Positions 11,127 to 23,145 of a stretch of 64,000 nt of DNA are shown here, piece after piece. The DNA lies in NCBI RefSeq assembly GCF_001544095.1, contig NZ_BCPT01000004.1, forward strand, positions 62,001 through 126,000, read 5' to 3'. The stretch's first letter is position 1; each line of letters opens with the position of its first letter. Both the position numbers and the translations under genes were made by a program. The DNA is from Enterococcus casseliflavus NBRC 100478 (GTDB lineage Bacteria; Bacillota; Bacilli; Lactobacillales; Enterococcaceae). The notes under the pieces are model-generated. The model searched no databases and was not told the origin of the DNA. It was given only the letters and a program-made list of their open reading frames with translations.

Positions 11127-11615
11127 ATGAAATTTGAACAAACAAAAGAAGTATTAAACCAACTTGTTGCTGATTTAAGCCAAATGGCTATGGTCGTTCA
11201 CCAAACACACTGGTACATGCGTGGACCTGGCTTTTTGACATTGCATCCGATGATGGACGAATTCATGGATGATTTAAATGAGCAATTGGATGAAGTTTCT
11301 GAACGCTTGATTACATTAGACGGTTCACCATATTCAACTTTGCGTGAAATGGCTGAACACACTCAAATCCCTGATGAAGTCGGCAACTGGGACCGCACGA
11401 TTCCAGAACGCTTAGCTACATTGGTGGAAGGCTACCGTTATTTAGCGGACTTATACCAAAAAGGGATCGAAGTATCTGGTGAAGAAGGCGACGATCCAAC
11501 CCAAGATATCTTCATCGGCTTCAAAACAGCCATCGAAAAACGTATTTGGATGATCCAAGCGCACTTAGGCGAAGCGCCATTGATCGATCCAGCGAAATCT
11601 CGCGTACGTCATTAA
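11127..11615 (+). CDS. dps: Dps family DNA-binding/iron-storage protein
   Basis: A 162-residue four-helix-bundle protein of the Dps/miniferritin family. It oxidises and stores iron using peroxide and protects DNA under oxidative stress. The ferroxidase motif is visible: VHQTHWYMRGPGFLTLHPMMDEFMDDL, with the usual His, Asp and Glu ligands, then the downstream DEVSERLITLDGSP. Length is normal. SD GAGGAGGA lies 7 bases before the ATG. It is transcribed alone between its own promoter and a shared terminator. Control by PerR is common in this family but not proven here. Confidence 0.95.
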   Translation: MKFEQTKEVLNQLVADLSQMAMVVHQTHWYMRGPGFLTLHPMMDEFMDDLNEQLDEVSERLITLDGSPYSTLREMAEHTQIPDEVGNWDRTIPERLATLVEGYRYLADLYQKGIEVSGEEGDDPTQDIFIGFKTAIEKRIWMIQAHLGEAPLIDPAKSRVRH

Positions 11616-11620
11616 TCAAC

Positions 11621-11657
11621 AAAAAACCAGCGAAGAATTTTCTTCGCTGGTTTTTTT
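11621..11657. terminator. Shared terminator of dps and argH
   Basis: A perfect stem AACCAGCGAAGAA/TTCTTCGCTGGTT is flanked by six A on the left and seven T on the right, so it works in both directions. The argH stop codon overlaps its right edge. Confidence 0.93.
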
Positions 11658-13035
11658 AATGGCCTGCCAATAACCCTTTGGCGGCTTCAATTTGCTGTGC
11701 CACTTGATCAAAACCGGTGCCGCCATAGGAATGACGATTTTTGACGGCGGTGTAGGAGTCAAGTTTTTCAAAAATATCGCTGTCGATGGCAGGATGGATC
11801 GCTTGGTATTCTTCCAAGGAAACATCTTGCAAATAGATGCCTTTGCTCAAACACTCACTGACGAGCTTGCCGACGATCTCATGGGCTTGTCTGAAAGGCA
11901 CGCCTTTGCCAGCTAAGTAATCCGCTAATTCTGTTGCGTTGGAAAAATCCTTTTCAGTGGATTCTTGCATTCGTGCTTGATTGACCTTCATCGTTGCGAT
12001 CATGCCCGTCATGATCTGCAAGCTTTTCGTGATGGTTTCGGCACTGTCAAACATGCCTTCTTTGTCTTCTTGGAAATCTTTGTTGTACGCCAGCGGCAAG
12101 CCCTTCATGACCGTCAAAAGGCCAAAGAGATTCCCATAGACACGTCCTGTTTTTCCACGGATCAGCTCCGCCATGTCAGGGTTTTTCTTTTGAGGCATAA
12201 TGGAGCTGCCGGTGGAGAAGGTATCGGTCAGTTCCACAAATTGGTACTCGTGGCTGCACCAAAGAATCAGCTCTTCACAAAAACGAGACAGATGCATCAT
12301 CAATAAAGAGGCGTTGCTTAAAAATTCCAAGATAAAATCACGATCGCTGACCGCATCTAGGCTGTTGCTGTAAATATTGCTAAACCCTAACTCTTGAGCG
12401 GTGAAGGCGCGATCGATGGGGAAGGTAGTTCCTGCCAAAGCGGCACTGCCTAAAGGCATCACATCGATGCGGCTCAAACTCTCACTGAAACGCTCTTGGT
12501 CACGCGTCAGCATACTGTAATAGGCTAAGAGGTGATGGGCAAAAGAAATCGGCTGTGCATGCTGCAGATGGGTATAACCGGGCATGATGGTATAGATGTT
12601 GGCTTCGGCTTGTAAAACCAGCGCTTCTCGCAACTCAGCGATCAAAGTGATCACGTCTTGCACGACTTCTTTCAAATACAAATGCATATCGGTCGCCACT
12701 TGGTCATTACGACTACGGGCAGTATGCAATTTGCCTGCCACTGGTCCAATCAATTCATGCAAGAATGTCTCGATGTTTAAATGGATGTCCTCATTTTCAA
12801 TCGTGAAGGTCAATTCGCCAGCGGCTAATTGCTGCTGAATCGTGGTCAAGCCGCCAATGATCGCTTCGCCATCGGGTTGACTGATGATGCCCGTATGGAC
12901 CAGCATTTTGACATGTGCCAAACTGCCAAGAATGTCTTGCTTTGCTAACTTTTGATCAAACGTGATGGAAGCCCCAAAAGCATCGATCCATGCTTCGTTT
13001 TTCCCATCGAAACGTCCGCCCCATAATTTTGCCAT
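11656..13035 (-). CDS. argH: Argininosuccinate lyase
   Basis: Splits argininosuccinate to arginine and fumarate, the last step of arginine synthesis. The 459-residue length is standard. The fumarase/aspartase superfamily signature [12 protein letters not shown] is present (catalytic Ser loop), as are [12 protein letters not shown] and the catalytic His motif [13 protein letters not shown]. It starts MAKLWGGRF after SD GAGGTGA. It follows argG in the same direction with a 54-base gap that holds a hairpin plus T-tract, so argH may receive only part of the argG transcription. Confidence 0.97.
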   Translation of the reverse strand: MAKLWGGRFDGKNEAWIDAFGASITFDQKLAKQDILGSLAHVKMLVHTGIISQPDGEAIIGGLTTIQQQLAAGELTFTIENEDIHLNIETFLHELIGPVAGKLHTARSRNDQVATDMHLYLKEVVQDVITLIAELREALVLQAEANIYTIMPGYTHLQHAQPISFAHHLLAYYSMLTRDQERFSESLSRIDVMPLGSAALAGTTFPIDRAFTAQELGFSNIYSNSLDAVSDRDFILEFLSNASLLMMHLSRFCEELILWCSHEYQFVELTDTFSTGSSIMPQKKNPDMAELIRGKTGRVYGNLFGLLTVMKGLPLAYNKDFQEDKEGMFDSAETITKSLQIMTGMIATMKVNQARMQESTEKDFSNATELADYLAGKGVPFRQAHEIVGKLVSECLSKGIYLQDVSLEEYQAIHPAIDSDIFEKLDSYTAVKNRHSYGGTGFDQVAQQIEAAKGLLAGH

Positions 13036-13046
13036 ATTCTCACCTC

Positions 13047-13083
13047 AAAAAAAGATTACGGCTGAAGCGGCAGCTTCAGCCGT
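13047..13083 (-). terminator. Intercistronic terminator/attenuator between argG and argH
   Basis: Read on the minus strand, ACGGCTGAAG (+ strand 13074-13083) pairs with CTTCAGCCGT (13058-13067) around CTGCCG. It is followed by AATC and seven T residues, which run straight into the argH SD. It has the full form of an intrinsic terminator but sits inside the operon. Confidence 0.75.
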
Positions 13084-13089
13084 GCATAC

Positions 13090-14304
13090 TTAAATCAATG
13101 TTTCTGTTAGTTGCTGTTGTGCTTGAATCTCAGCGTGCACTTTGCTTGGCAGTCCCCATAATTTGATGAAGCCGATGGCCGCATGCTGATCAAAGGTATC
13201 TGCAGACGTGTACGTTGCTAAGTTTTCATCGTACAGGCTGTTTTCAGATTTCCGTCCTTCACAAATGACGTTGCCTTTGAACAATTTCAAACGCACGATC
13301 CCGTTGACGTAGACTTGCGTGCTTTTCAGGAAGGTAATCAAGGCTTCCGTCAATGGATTGAACCAAAGACCATCATAGATGACTTGGGCTAATTGCTGCT
13401 CGATGATTGGTTTGAAATGCGCCAATTCCCGTACAAAGACCAAATCTTCCAACTCTTTATGAGCCGTCATCAAAGCGATCGCTCCTGGACATTCATAAAC
13501 TTCCCGTGATTTGATCCCCACCAAACGATTTTCGATATGGTCGATCCGACCAACGCCATGTTCGCCAGCCATCCGGTTCAATTTCATGATCAATTCTGCT
13601 AGATTCATCGTTTCGCCATCAATGGCGGTCGGTACCCCTTGATCAAAAGTGATCTCAACGATCGTCGGTACGTCAGGAGTATCTTCTAATTCTTGTGTGA
13701 TGGCGTAGGCTCCTTTTGGTGGCGTTGCCCAAGGATCTTCTAAAACACCGCACTCACAGGCGCGTCCCCACAAGTTTTGGTCGATGGAATATGGATTGTC
13801 CAAGTCAGCGGGAATCGGCACTCCTTTTTCAGCCGCATAGGCAATCTCTTCTTCCCGGGACCATTTCCATTCCCGAACCGGTGCGATGACTTTCAAGTGA
13901 GGCGCTAAAGCAGCGATCGCTACTTCAAAACGAACTTGGTCGTTGCCTTTACCAGTACAGCCGTGGGCGACGGTCGTTGCGCCAGTCGCTAATGCCAACT
14001 CCACCAATTTCTTGGCAATCAATGGACGAGACAAAGCGGAAACAAGAGGATAAGAATTTTCATAAAAAGTATTGCCTTGTAAAGCGATCAAAGCAAAATC
14101 TTGGGCGAATTCTTCGCGGGCATCGATGGCATAAGATTCAATCGCGCCAACTGCCAAAGCTTTGTCTTTAATGGATTGGGTGTCGCGACCTTCACCGATG
14201 TCTAGGCAGCAAGCCACCACATCATATCCTTGGTCCGTTAACCATTTAATTGAAACGGAGGTATCTAATCCTCCAGAATAGGCCAATATTACTTTTTCTT
14301 TCAT
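13090..14304 (-). CDS. argG: Argininosuccinate synthase
   Basis: ATP-dependent condensation of citrulline with aspartate. The 404-residue protein has the N-type ATP pyrophosphatase P-loop [14 protein letters not shown] at residues 8-21. The family motifs [17 protein letters not shown] and [14 protein letters not shown] are also present. SD AAGGAG precedes the ATG. It is the first gene of argGH, with a clear sigma-A promoter upstream. An ArgR site is expected, but I cannot place one with confidence. Confidence 0.97.
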   Translation of the reverse strand: MKEKVILAYSGGLDTSVSIKWLTDQGYDVVACCLDIGEGRDTQSIKDKALAVGAIESYAIDAREEFAQDFALIALQGNTFYENSYPLVSALSRPLIAKKLVELALATGATTVAHGCTGKGNDQVRFEVAIAALAPHLKVIAPVREWKWSREEEIAYAAEKGVPIPADLDNPYSIDQNLWGRACECGVLEDPWATPPKGAYAITQELEDTPDVPTIVEITFDQGVPTAIDGETMNLAELIMKLNRMAGEHGVGRIDHIENRLVGIKSREVYECPGAIALMTAHKELEDLVFVRELAHFKPIIEQQLAQVIYDGLWFNPLTEALITFLKSTQVYVNGIVRLKLFKGNVICEGRKSENSLYDENLATYTSADTFDQHAAIGFIKLWGLPSKVHAEIQAQQQLTETLI

Positions 14305-14347
14305 ACTTATTAACTCCTTTTCCGCGTGTTTTCAAGTGATTGAAGCT

Positions 14348-14376
14348 ATCTTATCAGAATAAAAATAATAAATCAA
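14348..14376 (-). promoter_or_regulatory. argGH promoter
   Basis: On the minus strand TTGATT (14371-14376) and TAAGAT (14348-14353) are separated by exactly 17 bases. They lie ~44 bases upstream of argG. The AT-rich sequence further upstream (14380-14410) is a plausible place for arginine repressor boxes. Confidence 0.7.
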
Positions 14377-14598
14377 GGGCAAAATTAAATATTTATACAT
14401 AAAAGTGGTAATTATCAGTTTTTTATACTATTATCGATGGTTAAGGAAAAGAAGTGGATGCTCACTTTGTTAATGAAAGTTTATACACATTATTCATAAA
14501 TGTATTCAGTTTTAGAAGCCTGCAACAACAAGTTTCGTTTTTCAGAGAAAATGGCAGAAAACGAATGGAGAAAATTTTCAAAAAGAGGCGGAATTACG

Positions 14599-14627
14599 TT
14601 GACATTAGGCTTTATAGAAGGTATTAT
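14599..14627 (+). promoter_or_regulatory. rplM-rpsI promoter
   Basis: The consensus -35 TTGACA (14599-14604), a 17-base spacer and TATTAT (14622-14627) make a near-perfect sigma-A promoter, as expected for a highly expressed ribosomal protein operon. Confidence 0.88.
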
Positions 14628-14633
14628 GTTATA

Positions 14634-14713
14634 TGGTATTGTTTGCCCCACAAGAGCCCCGGAAACTCAAGTGTATGTCAAACATTCGTGAAATTGAATT
14701 GGAGGAAAAAATT
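14634..14713 (+). promoter_or_regulatory. 5' leader of rplM (possible L13 autoregulatory leader)
   Basis: About 80 bases lie between the predicted transcription start and the rplM start codon, with the SD GGAGG at the end. Many Firmicutes carry an L13-binding leader structure here. I see short GC-rich segments that could pair but cannot fold it reliably, so the function is inferred from position. Confidence 0.35.
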
Positions 14714-15157
14714 GTGCGTACAACATATATGGCCAAACCAGGCGAAGTAGAACGTAAATGGTACGTAGTAGATGCAACAGATGTTCCTATGGGTCGTCTT
14801 TCAGCAGTAGTAGCATCTGTCTTACGTGGTAAAAATAAACCAACATTCACACCTCATGTGGATACAGGCGATTTCGTAATCGTCATTAATGCAGAAAAAA
14901 TCAAATTAACAGGTAACAAAGCAAGCGATAAAATTTATTACCGTCACTCAAACTTCCCAGGAGGATTGAAATCAGTCTCTGCTGGAGAATTACGTGCTAA
15001 AAATTCTCGTCGTTTGATCGAAACTTCTGTAAAAGGCATGCTTCCTAAAAACACTTTAGGCCGTAAACAAGGAATGAAACTTCATGTTTATGCTGGCGCT
15101 GAACACCCACATGCTGCACAACAACCAGAAGTATTGGACATCACAAACTTAATCTAA
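14714..15157 (+). CDS. rplM: Ribosomal protein L13 (uL13)
   Basis: A 50S subunit assembly protein. The start is GTG at 14714, 8 bases after SD GGAGG, giving 147 residues beginning [16 protein letters not shown], the normal length. An in-frame ATG at 14633 would add 27 unrelated residues and lies at the predicted transcription start, so it is rejected. Conserved L13 motifs [14 protein letters not shown] and [12 protein letters not shown] are present. The operon partner rpsI follows after 15 bases. Confidence 0.97.
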   Translation: MRTTYMAKPGEVERKWYVVDATDVPMGRLSAVVASVLRGKNKPTFTPHVDTGDFVIVINAEKIKLTGNKASDKIYYRHSNFPGGLKSVSAGELRAKNSRRLIETSVKGMLPKNTLGRKQGMKLHVYAGAEHPHAAQQPEVLDITNLI

Positions 15158-15172
15158 TAGGAGGGAATTTCA

Positions 15173-15565
15173 TTGGCACAAGCTCAATATATCGGCACTG
15201 GCCGTCGTAAAAATGCAGTAGCCCGCGTACGTTTAGTACCAGGTACTGGTAAAATTACTGTTAACAAAAAAGATGTTGAAGAATACATCCCACACGCAGA
15301 CTTGCGTGAAGTAATCAACCAACCATTCGGCGTTACAGAAACTAAAGGTTCATACGATGTTTTTGTAAACGTAAATGGTGGTGGATACGCTGGACAATCA
15401 GGTGCAATCCGTCACGGTATCGCACGTGCATTGTTACAAGTTGATCCTGATTTCCGTTTAGCTCTTAAACGTGCTGGTTTACTTACTCGTGACGCACGTA
15501 TGGTTGAACGTAAAAAACCAGGTCTTAAGAAAGCTCGTAAATCTTCACAGTTTTCAAAACGTTAA
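15173..15565 (+). CDS. rpsI: Ribosomal protein S9 (uS9)
   Basis: A 30S subunit protein of 130 residues starting at TTG 15173 after SD AGGAGGG. It has the family motif [12 protein letters not shown] and ends in the conserved basic tail KSSQFSKR, whose last residues reach the P-site tRNA. The 3' end of rpsI is a known insertion site for integrative elements in streptococci and relatives, which is of interest because small phage-like regulators lie directly downstream. Confidence 0.97.
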   Translation: MAQAQYIGTGRRKNAVARVRLVPGTGKITVNKKDVEEYIPHADLREVINQPFGVTETKGSYDVFVNVNGGGYAGQSGAIRHGIARALLQVDPDFRLALKRAGLLTRDARMVERKKPGLKKARKSSQFSKR

Positions 15566-15586
15566 TCTTTTTATCGAAGATTCGAG

Positions 15587-15614
15587 ACACTCTCTTTTTG
15601 GAGAGTGTTTTTTT
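15587..15614 (+). terminator. rplM-rpsI terminator
   Basis: ACACTCTC pairs with GAGAGTGT, followed by T7, 21 bases after the rpsI stop. Confidence 0.92.
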
Positions 15615-15731
15615 CGTATCAAATGGTAAGTTTGAGTAATTTTTCATTGTTATTCAGTTCTTTTTACAATCAAATAATTTGATTAATACCTCTAGCATCG
15701 ATGACCATGATCGAAGTTGCTGATGTGTTGT

Positions 15732-15821
15732 TTATAGCGCATTGATATCTTGTTGAGTAATGGTTTTAATCGGTTGATTCTTCTTTGTCAGGAATTCTTT
15801 ATTTTCATTTTCCGATGTCAT
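15732..15821 (-). CDS. Short 29-residue ORF divergent from the XRE regulator
   Basis: It starts ATG 15821 on the minus strand with SD GAAGG nine bases before it. It encodes MTSENENKEFLTKKNQ and ends at 15732. It has no recognisable domain and is hydrophilic. It may be a genuine small peptide or the remains of a longer regulator. It shares the divergent promoter region and repeat motifs with the XRE gene at 15928. The rest of the 15615-15731 gap shows nothing else. Confidence 0.3.
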   Translation of the reverse strand: MTSENENKEFLTKKNQPIKTITQQDINAL

Positions 15822-15851
15822 AAGGGTACCTTCTTCTATATTTATAAACTT

Positions 15852-15910
15852 CATGTCTATACGAACAACAATCTAAAATTATTGTACTATACCATGTTTA
15901 TATAGACAAC
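15852..15910. promoter_or_regulatory. Paired 18-bp direct repeats in a divergent promoter region (candidate XRE operators)
   Basis: CATGTCTATACGAACAAC (15852-15869) and CATGTTTATATAGACAAC (15893-15910) match at 14 of 18 positions. The second ends just before the SD of the XRE gene. Such repeats are typical of autoregulated CI/Cro-like switches. Confidence 0.45.
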
Positions 15911-15927
15911 ACGAGGAGGAAATATAA

Positions 15928-16161
15928 ATGAACGAAAATGAAGGTGATAGAAAAGTGGAAGTGCTAATTAATGATTTATTAGCAGAACGTCAGATGTCTT
16001 TAAGAGAACTCGCAAGGTTGTCGGGAATTGAGCCATCAAATTTAAGCAATTTGGCAAATGGAAAAAGACAAAAAATTTATTTAGAACACATTGAAAGGAT
16101 TGCAGATGCGTTGGAGATTGATGATATCACGAGGATATTAAAGTTGAGTAGGAATGTCTAA
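15928..16161 (+). CDS. XRE/Cro-CI family DNA-binding protein
   Basis: A 77-residue protein that is almost entirely a helix-turn-helix domain: SLRELARLSGIEPSNLSNLANGKRQ at residues ~24-48, then AHIERIADAL-type helices. SD GAGGAGG lies before ATG 15928. There is no effector domain, so it is a simple repressor or phage-type control protein. It lies just after rpsI with a small divergent ORF and a truncated second XRE gene, which suggests the remnant of an integrated element. The target is unknown. Confidence 0.85.
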   Translation: MNENEGDRKVEVLINDLLAERQMSLRELARLSGIEPSNLSNLANGKRQKIYLEHIERIADALEIDDITRILKLSRNV

Positions 16162-16272
16162 TTTCCCTGACTCATAGCGGGAGTAAGTGGTTTGGCTGAT
16201 ATTCAGTAGTTTAGCAAGTTGTTCTTGATTCAAGTCTTTGTCTTCGCGTAAGTTGCGAATTCTATGATACAC
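16138..16272 (-). pseudogene. Truncated second XRE helix-turn-helix gene
   Basis: A GTG start at 16272 with SD GAGGTGA gives 44 residues (VYHRIRNLREDKDLNQEQLA ... SQTTYSRYESGKLDIP), a textbook HTH_3 domain that stops right after recognition helix and linker. Full-length relatives continue for at least 20 residues. Its 3' end overlaps the 3' end of the convergent XRE gene by 24 bases. The truncation looks like a deletion junction, although a very small repressor cannot be excluded. Confidence 0.6.
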
Positions 16273-16429
16273 AAAATCACCTCATATGATAATATTAATA
16301 CGGTCAAAGAGATTACAGCGTAATAACAAATTGTACACACCCGATTACATTATCCATCAAAAAGCATAAGAAAACATCAAAAAACCATAAATCAAATCTG
16401 TTATTAAATCATTTCCCTCAGATTTGGTC

Positions 16430-16475
16430 TTGCTTTCCAAAACGGGTTTCTATACAATAGAGGGGAATAGAAACC
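16430..16475 (+). promoter_or_regulatory. Promoter overlapped by a perfect inverted repeat
   Basis: TTGCTT (16430-16435), a 17-base spacer and TACAAT (16453-16458) form a plus-strand promoter. GGTTTCTAT (16445-16453) and ATAGAAACC (16467-16475) are a perfect 9-base inverted repeat spanning the -10 and start region, an operator-like arrangement. No protein-coding gene follows. A strong terminator lies at 16681-16713, so the product would be a non-coding RNA of about 250 bases. The rest of 16273-16429 holds nothing recognisable. Confidence 0.45.
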
Positions 16476-16479
16476 GAAT

Positions 16480-16584
16480 AAAAAAAGGCACCCCGTATCA
16501 GAGTTGGCGCTCCAATACGAGGCCTTGAAAAGTCACGCGAACTGACTAATCAAGTTGCCATAGTCAATACCCTAAGGTATCGAC
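16480..16584 (-). ncRNA. Candidate small structured RNA, antisense to the 16.46-16.71 kb transcript
   Basis: On the minus strand a TACAAT -10 (16591-16596) would start an RNA near 16584. It has a 5' hairpin ATACC-TTAG-GGTAT, a second hairpin AGTCA-GTTCGCG-TGACT, and a terminator hairpin (16487-16524) ending in T7. The order of hairpins and a short stretch (GGCAACTT..TTAGTCAGT) resemble the antitoxin RNA at 54.5 kb. No toxin ORF is visible nearby, so it could be an orphan antitoxin RNA. There is no clear -35. Confidence 0.35.
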
Positions 16585-16680
16585 CTGTTTATTGTACCTA
16601 ATATTCTGTTCTTTTTCTAGTAGGAAAAGCAGATTTTCTGGGATTTTATGCAGGATACCTTATGCTTATTTCGCTATGTC

Positions 16681-16713
16681 AAAAGGATTGGACAGTCGTC
16701 CAATCCTTTTTTT
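16681..16713 (+). terminator. Strong intrinsic terminator
   Basis: GGATTGGAC pairs with GTCCAATCC around AGTC, followed by T7. It ends the putative non-coding plus-strand transcript. Between here and the beta-galactosidase only a cre-like site is recognisable. Confidence 0.85.
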
Positions 16714-16894
16714 GTGTTTCAGATGGGGAAGTTAAAATAACAGAGGATTGACGCATTCCAATTCTAAAACAGAGTGTCGGCAAGCCTCGGTTTCTATTCG
16801 TCTATAAGAGGTTCTGTAGTTTTTAAGGTGGATGTACAGAAAAAATATGCTTGGTATTAGATGCACACGGATAGAAATTTCTGACTTGGTTTTA

Positions 16895-16908
16895 TGATAG
16901 CGCTTAAT
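16895..16908 (+). promoter_or_regulatory. cre-like catabolite repression site upstream of lacZ
   Basis: TGATAGCGCTTAAT matches the CcpA consensus TGWAARCGYTWNCW at most positions. It lies ~100 bases before the beta-galactosidase start, consistent with glucose repression of the sugar operon. Confidence 0.55.
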
Positions 16909-16968
16909 TCATTTTGGATTAGATGATATCACTTTGCCAAGAAATAGAAATAACGAGAAGTCAGTTGA

Positions 16969-20052
<3,084 letters not shown>

Positions 20053-20054
20053 CA

Positions 20055-21350
20055 ATGAAAAAAATAGCTTTATGTATGGCAATGATTGGACTAGGAGGCT
20101 TAGCTGCTTGTGGGAATGGCAGCGATACGCCAGAGCGTGAAGGGGGCGAACAAAACGGCGCAGAGGAAATCACCATCTGGGCGTGGGACCCAAAATTCAA
20201 TATTGCAGCCTTTGAGTTGGCGGAATCGTATCATCAAGAAGAAAATCCTGATTTCAAAATCAATGTCACTGAGATTTCCCAACAAGACAGCGTACAAAAA
20301 ATGAATACCATCTTTAGTTCAGGCAGTACCCAAGGATTGCCCAATATCGTCTTGATTGAAGATTTTCGCGCCCGTAATTTTTTAGAAGTGTTTCCAGAGT
20401 ATTTCGTTCCATTGACTGAGTATATAAATGTTGACGATTTTATGGATTACAAAATCGAGGTGTCTTCAATCGATGGCGAGCAGTATGGGATGCCGTTTGA
20501 TTCAGGGGTAGCGGGCGTTTACTTGCGAAAATCGATCATTGAAGAAGCGGGCTTGGAACTGTCAGATTTTACCAATATCACTTGGCAAACCTTTAATGAA
20601 TTGGGGATCCGTGTGAAAGAAGCAACTGGCAAACCATTGTTGTCCATCGATATGAATGATCTAGGACATTTGCGAATGATGATGCATTCCAGTGGTTATT
20701 GGTATACCGCAGAGGATGGTGAAACGCCTTTTATTGACGGCAATCCTTCTTTGAAACAAGGGCTTGAAGATTTGAAAATGCTGCTTGATTCAGGAGTAAT
20801 GACAACGCATAATGGCTGGGACCAAATGCTAGCAGGTTTTAACAGCGGCGAAGTAGCGGGCGTTTTACAAGGCAACTGGATCACGCCATCGGTGAAAGCA
20901 GAAGAAAGTCAAAGTGGCGATTGGGCAGTCGTTCCAGTGCCCAAGCAAGAATCGATCGAAGGTTCAGTCAATGCGACCAATCTCGGAGGCTCATCAATTT
21001 ATGTGTTAGATATCGATGGGAAAGAAGAAGCCCTGAGCTATATTGCTGACGTATTCGGCAAAAATATCGCCTTTTACGAAGAGCTGATTCAAACCGTCGG
21101 AGCAATCGGTTCTTACGTTCCCGCTTCACAAGGAGATGCGTATCATGCACCAGATCCTTTCTTTGATGATCAGGCTATCTATCAAGATTTCATGAACTGG
21201 GCAAATGAAATCCCTTCGGTAAACTTTGGGAAAAACACTTATGCGTTGGAAGACATCATGAATCAAGGCTTTTTGGACTATGTCAATGGAGCAGATTTGG
21301 ATGAGGTCTTAAAAAACACGCAAATGATTGCTGACAATCAATTGAATTAA
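20055..21350 (+). CDS. ABC transporter sugar-binding lipoprotein (family 1 solute-binding protein)
   Basis: A secreted, lipid-anchored binding protein for a sugar importer. The lipobox GGLAAC is at residues ~15-20, followed by a Gly/Glu-rich linker and a MalE-type fold (ITIWAWDPKFN; LQGNWITPSV). The start is ATG 20055, with the SD AAGGAG inside the lacZ end. The alternative ATG at 20049 lies too close to that SD. It is translationally coupled to lacZ and followed by two permeases, so its ligand is probably the beta-galactosidase substrate. Confidence 0.92.
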   Translation: MKKIALCMAMIGLGGLAACGNGSDTPEREGGEQNGAEEITIWAWDPKFNIAAFELAESYHQEENPDFKINVTEISQQDSVQKMNTIFSSGSTQGLPNIVLIEDFRARNFLEVFPEYFVPLTEYINVDDFMDYKIEVSSIDGEQYGMPFDSGVAGVYLRKSIIEEAGLELSDFTNITWQTFNELGIRVKEATGKPLLSIDMNDLGHLRMMMHSSGYWYTAEDGETPFIDGNPSLKQGLEDLKMLLDSGVMTTHNGWDQMLAGFNSGEVAGVLQGNWITPSVKAEESQSGDWAVVPVPKQESIEGSVNATNLGGSSIYVLDIDGKEEALSYIADVFGKNIAFYEELIQTVGAIGSYVPASQGDAYHAPDPFFDDQAIYQDFMNWANEIPSVNFGKNTYALEDIMNQGFLDYVNGADLDEVLKNTQMIADNQLN

Positions 21351-21372
21351 CACGGACTGAGGGGCATGTACG

Positions 21373-22254
21373 ATGAAAAATAAATTATTTTATAAAAAAG
21401 GAGTGATGACGGGGTGGCTATTTATTGCTATCCCGACACTCTTAATCTTCTTTTTCTCTTTTTATCCAATGATCCAAGCGTTTCTATTATCCTTGCAATC
21501 AGGAAGCGGCACCGGGCTGACCTTTAGCGGACTAGCGAATTATCGGCGGCTATTTTCGGATCAAACCTTTTTGACAGCCACGAAAAATACCTTGATCTTT
21601 TTGGGCTTTCAAGTGCCTGTCATGGTCTTGTTGGCCATGTTCTTTTCCGTCCAGCTCAATCAGAAAACCCTAAAGCTGAAAGGCCTGTTTCGGACGATCA
21701 TTTTTTTGCCAGCAGTAACTTCATTAGTCGCATACTCCATGGTCTTTAAATCACTGTTTGCAACAAATGGCGTGGTGAACGCCCTTTTAGTGAGACTGTC
21801 GATTGTCTCTGAGCCAATCGCCTTTTTCTCCAGTCCCTTTTGGGCAAAAGTCATTATCATTTTAGCCATCACTTGGCGCTGGACCGGCTACAATATGATT
21901 TTCTTTTTATCGGCTTTGCAAAATATCGACCCAGCAATTTATGAAGCTGCTAGAATCGATGGCGCTTCTCCAACGAAACAATTTTTTAAAATCACAGTCC
22001 CTTTGCTGAAGCCAGTCATTTTGTTTTCAGCCGTGACCTCAACGATTGGCACACTACAGTTATTTGATGAACCGATGAATTTGACCCAAGGGGGACCAGG
22101 AAACGCCACATCGACGATTTCCCAATATATTTATAATCTTTCTTTTCGCTATACACCAGATTTTGGCTACGCCTCTGCAGTTTCTTATGCCATTGTCGTC
22201 ATGGTCATCTTCTTTTCCATGATCCAATTTAAGATCGGAGGAGAGGACAAATGA
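21373..22254 (+). CDS. ABC sugar transporter permease, MalF/UgpA type
   Basis: A 293-residue protein with six predicted membrane segments and the EAA loop that contacts the ATPase (YEAARIDGASPTKQFFKITVPLL). It forms the pore with the next gene, which it overlaps by 4 bases (ATGA). SD GAGGGG lies before the ATG. Confidence 0.93.
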   Translation: MKNKLFYKKGVMTGWLFIAIPTLLIFFFSFYPMIQAFLLSLQSGSGTGLTFSGLANYRRLFSDQTFLTATKNTLIFLGFQVPVMVLLAMFFSVQLNQKTLKLKGLFRTIIFLPAVTSLVAYSMVFKSLFATNGVVNALLVRLSIVSEPIAFFSSPFWAKVIIILAITWRWTGYNMIFFLSALQNIDPAIYEAARIDGASPTKQFFKITVPLLKPVILFSAVTSTIGTLQLFDEPMNLTQGGPGNATSTISQYIYNLSFRYTPDFGYASAVSYAIVVMVIFFSMIQFKIGGEDK

Positions 22255-23066
22255 AAAAAGTAGGCACATATGTGTTTTTAGGTGTTTTTACCATTCTGTT
22301 TGCCTTTCCCTTTTATTTCATGTTAGTGAGTATCACCAACCCTACCGTAAATATCATGCAAGGCAAACTATTGCCAAGTACCCATTTGCTAGAAAACTGG
22401 CGTAACCTAGTCGCAACCTATGACTTGAAACAAGTATTCTTTAATAGTGCAAGAATTGCGTTGTTACAGACGATTTTATCTGTGACGATCGCTTCGTTGG
22501 CCGGCTACGGATTTGAGATCTATCAAAGCCGATTAAAAAATATGCTTTTTAATATGTTGCTCTTGTCGATGATGTTGCCTTTTGCCGCCACCATGATTCC
22601 GCTGTTTCGGATGTTCGGTAGCTTTTCAACGACGATTCCTTTTATTGGACTCGATACAGTAGCTTCAGTCATTTTGCCAACATTATCGACCGCATTTCTG
22701 ATCTTCTTTTTCAGACAAAACACAAAAATGTTTTCCAAGTCACTGCTTGAAGCAGGGCGAATGGATGGCCTGTCGGAGCTAGGCTTGTTTTTCCGAATAT
22801 ACATGCCAACCATGAAAACAACTTATGCGGCCGCTGCCATCATTACCTTCATCAATAGTTGGAACAGCTACCTGTGGCCGTTGATCACCCTTCAATCACC
22901 AGAAAAGCAAACCTTTCCCCTGATGATTTCTGCCATCGGCGCCGCCAATAATCCAGATTATGGCTTAATGATGTTAGCAATCGTGATCGCAACTCTGCCA
23001 ACAATGGTGGTCTTCTTCTCGCTGCAAAAGTACTTTGTGGCTGGGATGTTGGGATCGGTGAAGTAG
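22251..23066 (+). CDS. ABC sugar transporter permease, MalG/UgpE type
   Basis: A 271-residue partner permease with the second EAA loop (LEAGRMDGLSELGLFFRIYMP) and the usual six membrane segments. It is the last gene of the lacZ operon. No ATPase gene follows, so the importer must use an ATPase encoded elsewhere, such as an MsmK/UgpC-type shared subunit. A terminator lies 80 bases downstream. Confidence 0.93.
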   Translation: MKKVGTYVFLGVFTILFAFPFYFMLVSITNPTVNIMQGKLLPSTHLLENWRNLVATYDLKQVFFNSARIALLQTILSVTIASLAGYGFEIYQSRLKNMLFNMLLLSMMLPFAATMIPLFRMFGSFSTTIPFIGLDTVASVILPTLSTAFLIFFFRQNTKMFSKSLLEAGRMDGLSELGLFFRIYMPTMKTTYAAAAIITFINSWNSYLWPLITLQSPEKQTFPLMISAIGAANNPDYGLMMLAIVIATLPTMVVFFSLQKYFVAGMLGSVK

Positions 23067-23145
23067 GGAGAAGCTATATGCGAGAAACGATTAGCTCATC
23101 GTTAGAAAATTTGATTCCTTGAAATAATTTCTGTGTATCGATTTG

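Noticed and set aside
14454-14750. 98-residue plus-strand frame upstream of rplM
   Set aside because: It overlaps the rplM promoter and leader, has no SD and looks like non-protein sequence. rplM starts at GTG 14714.
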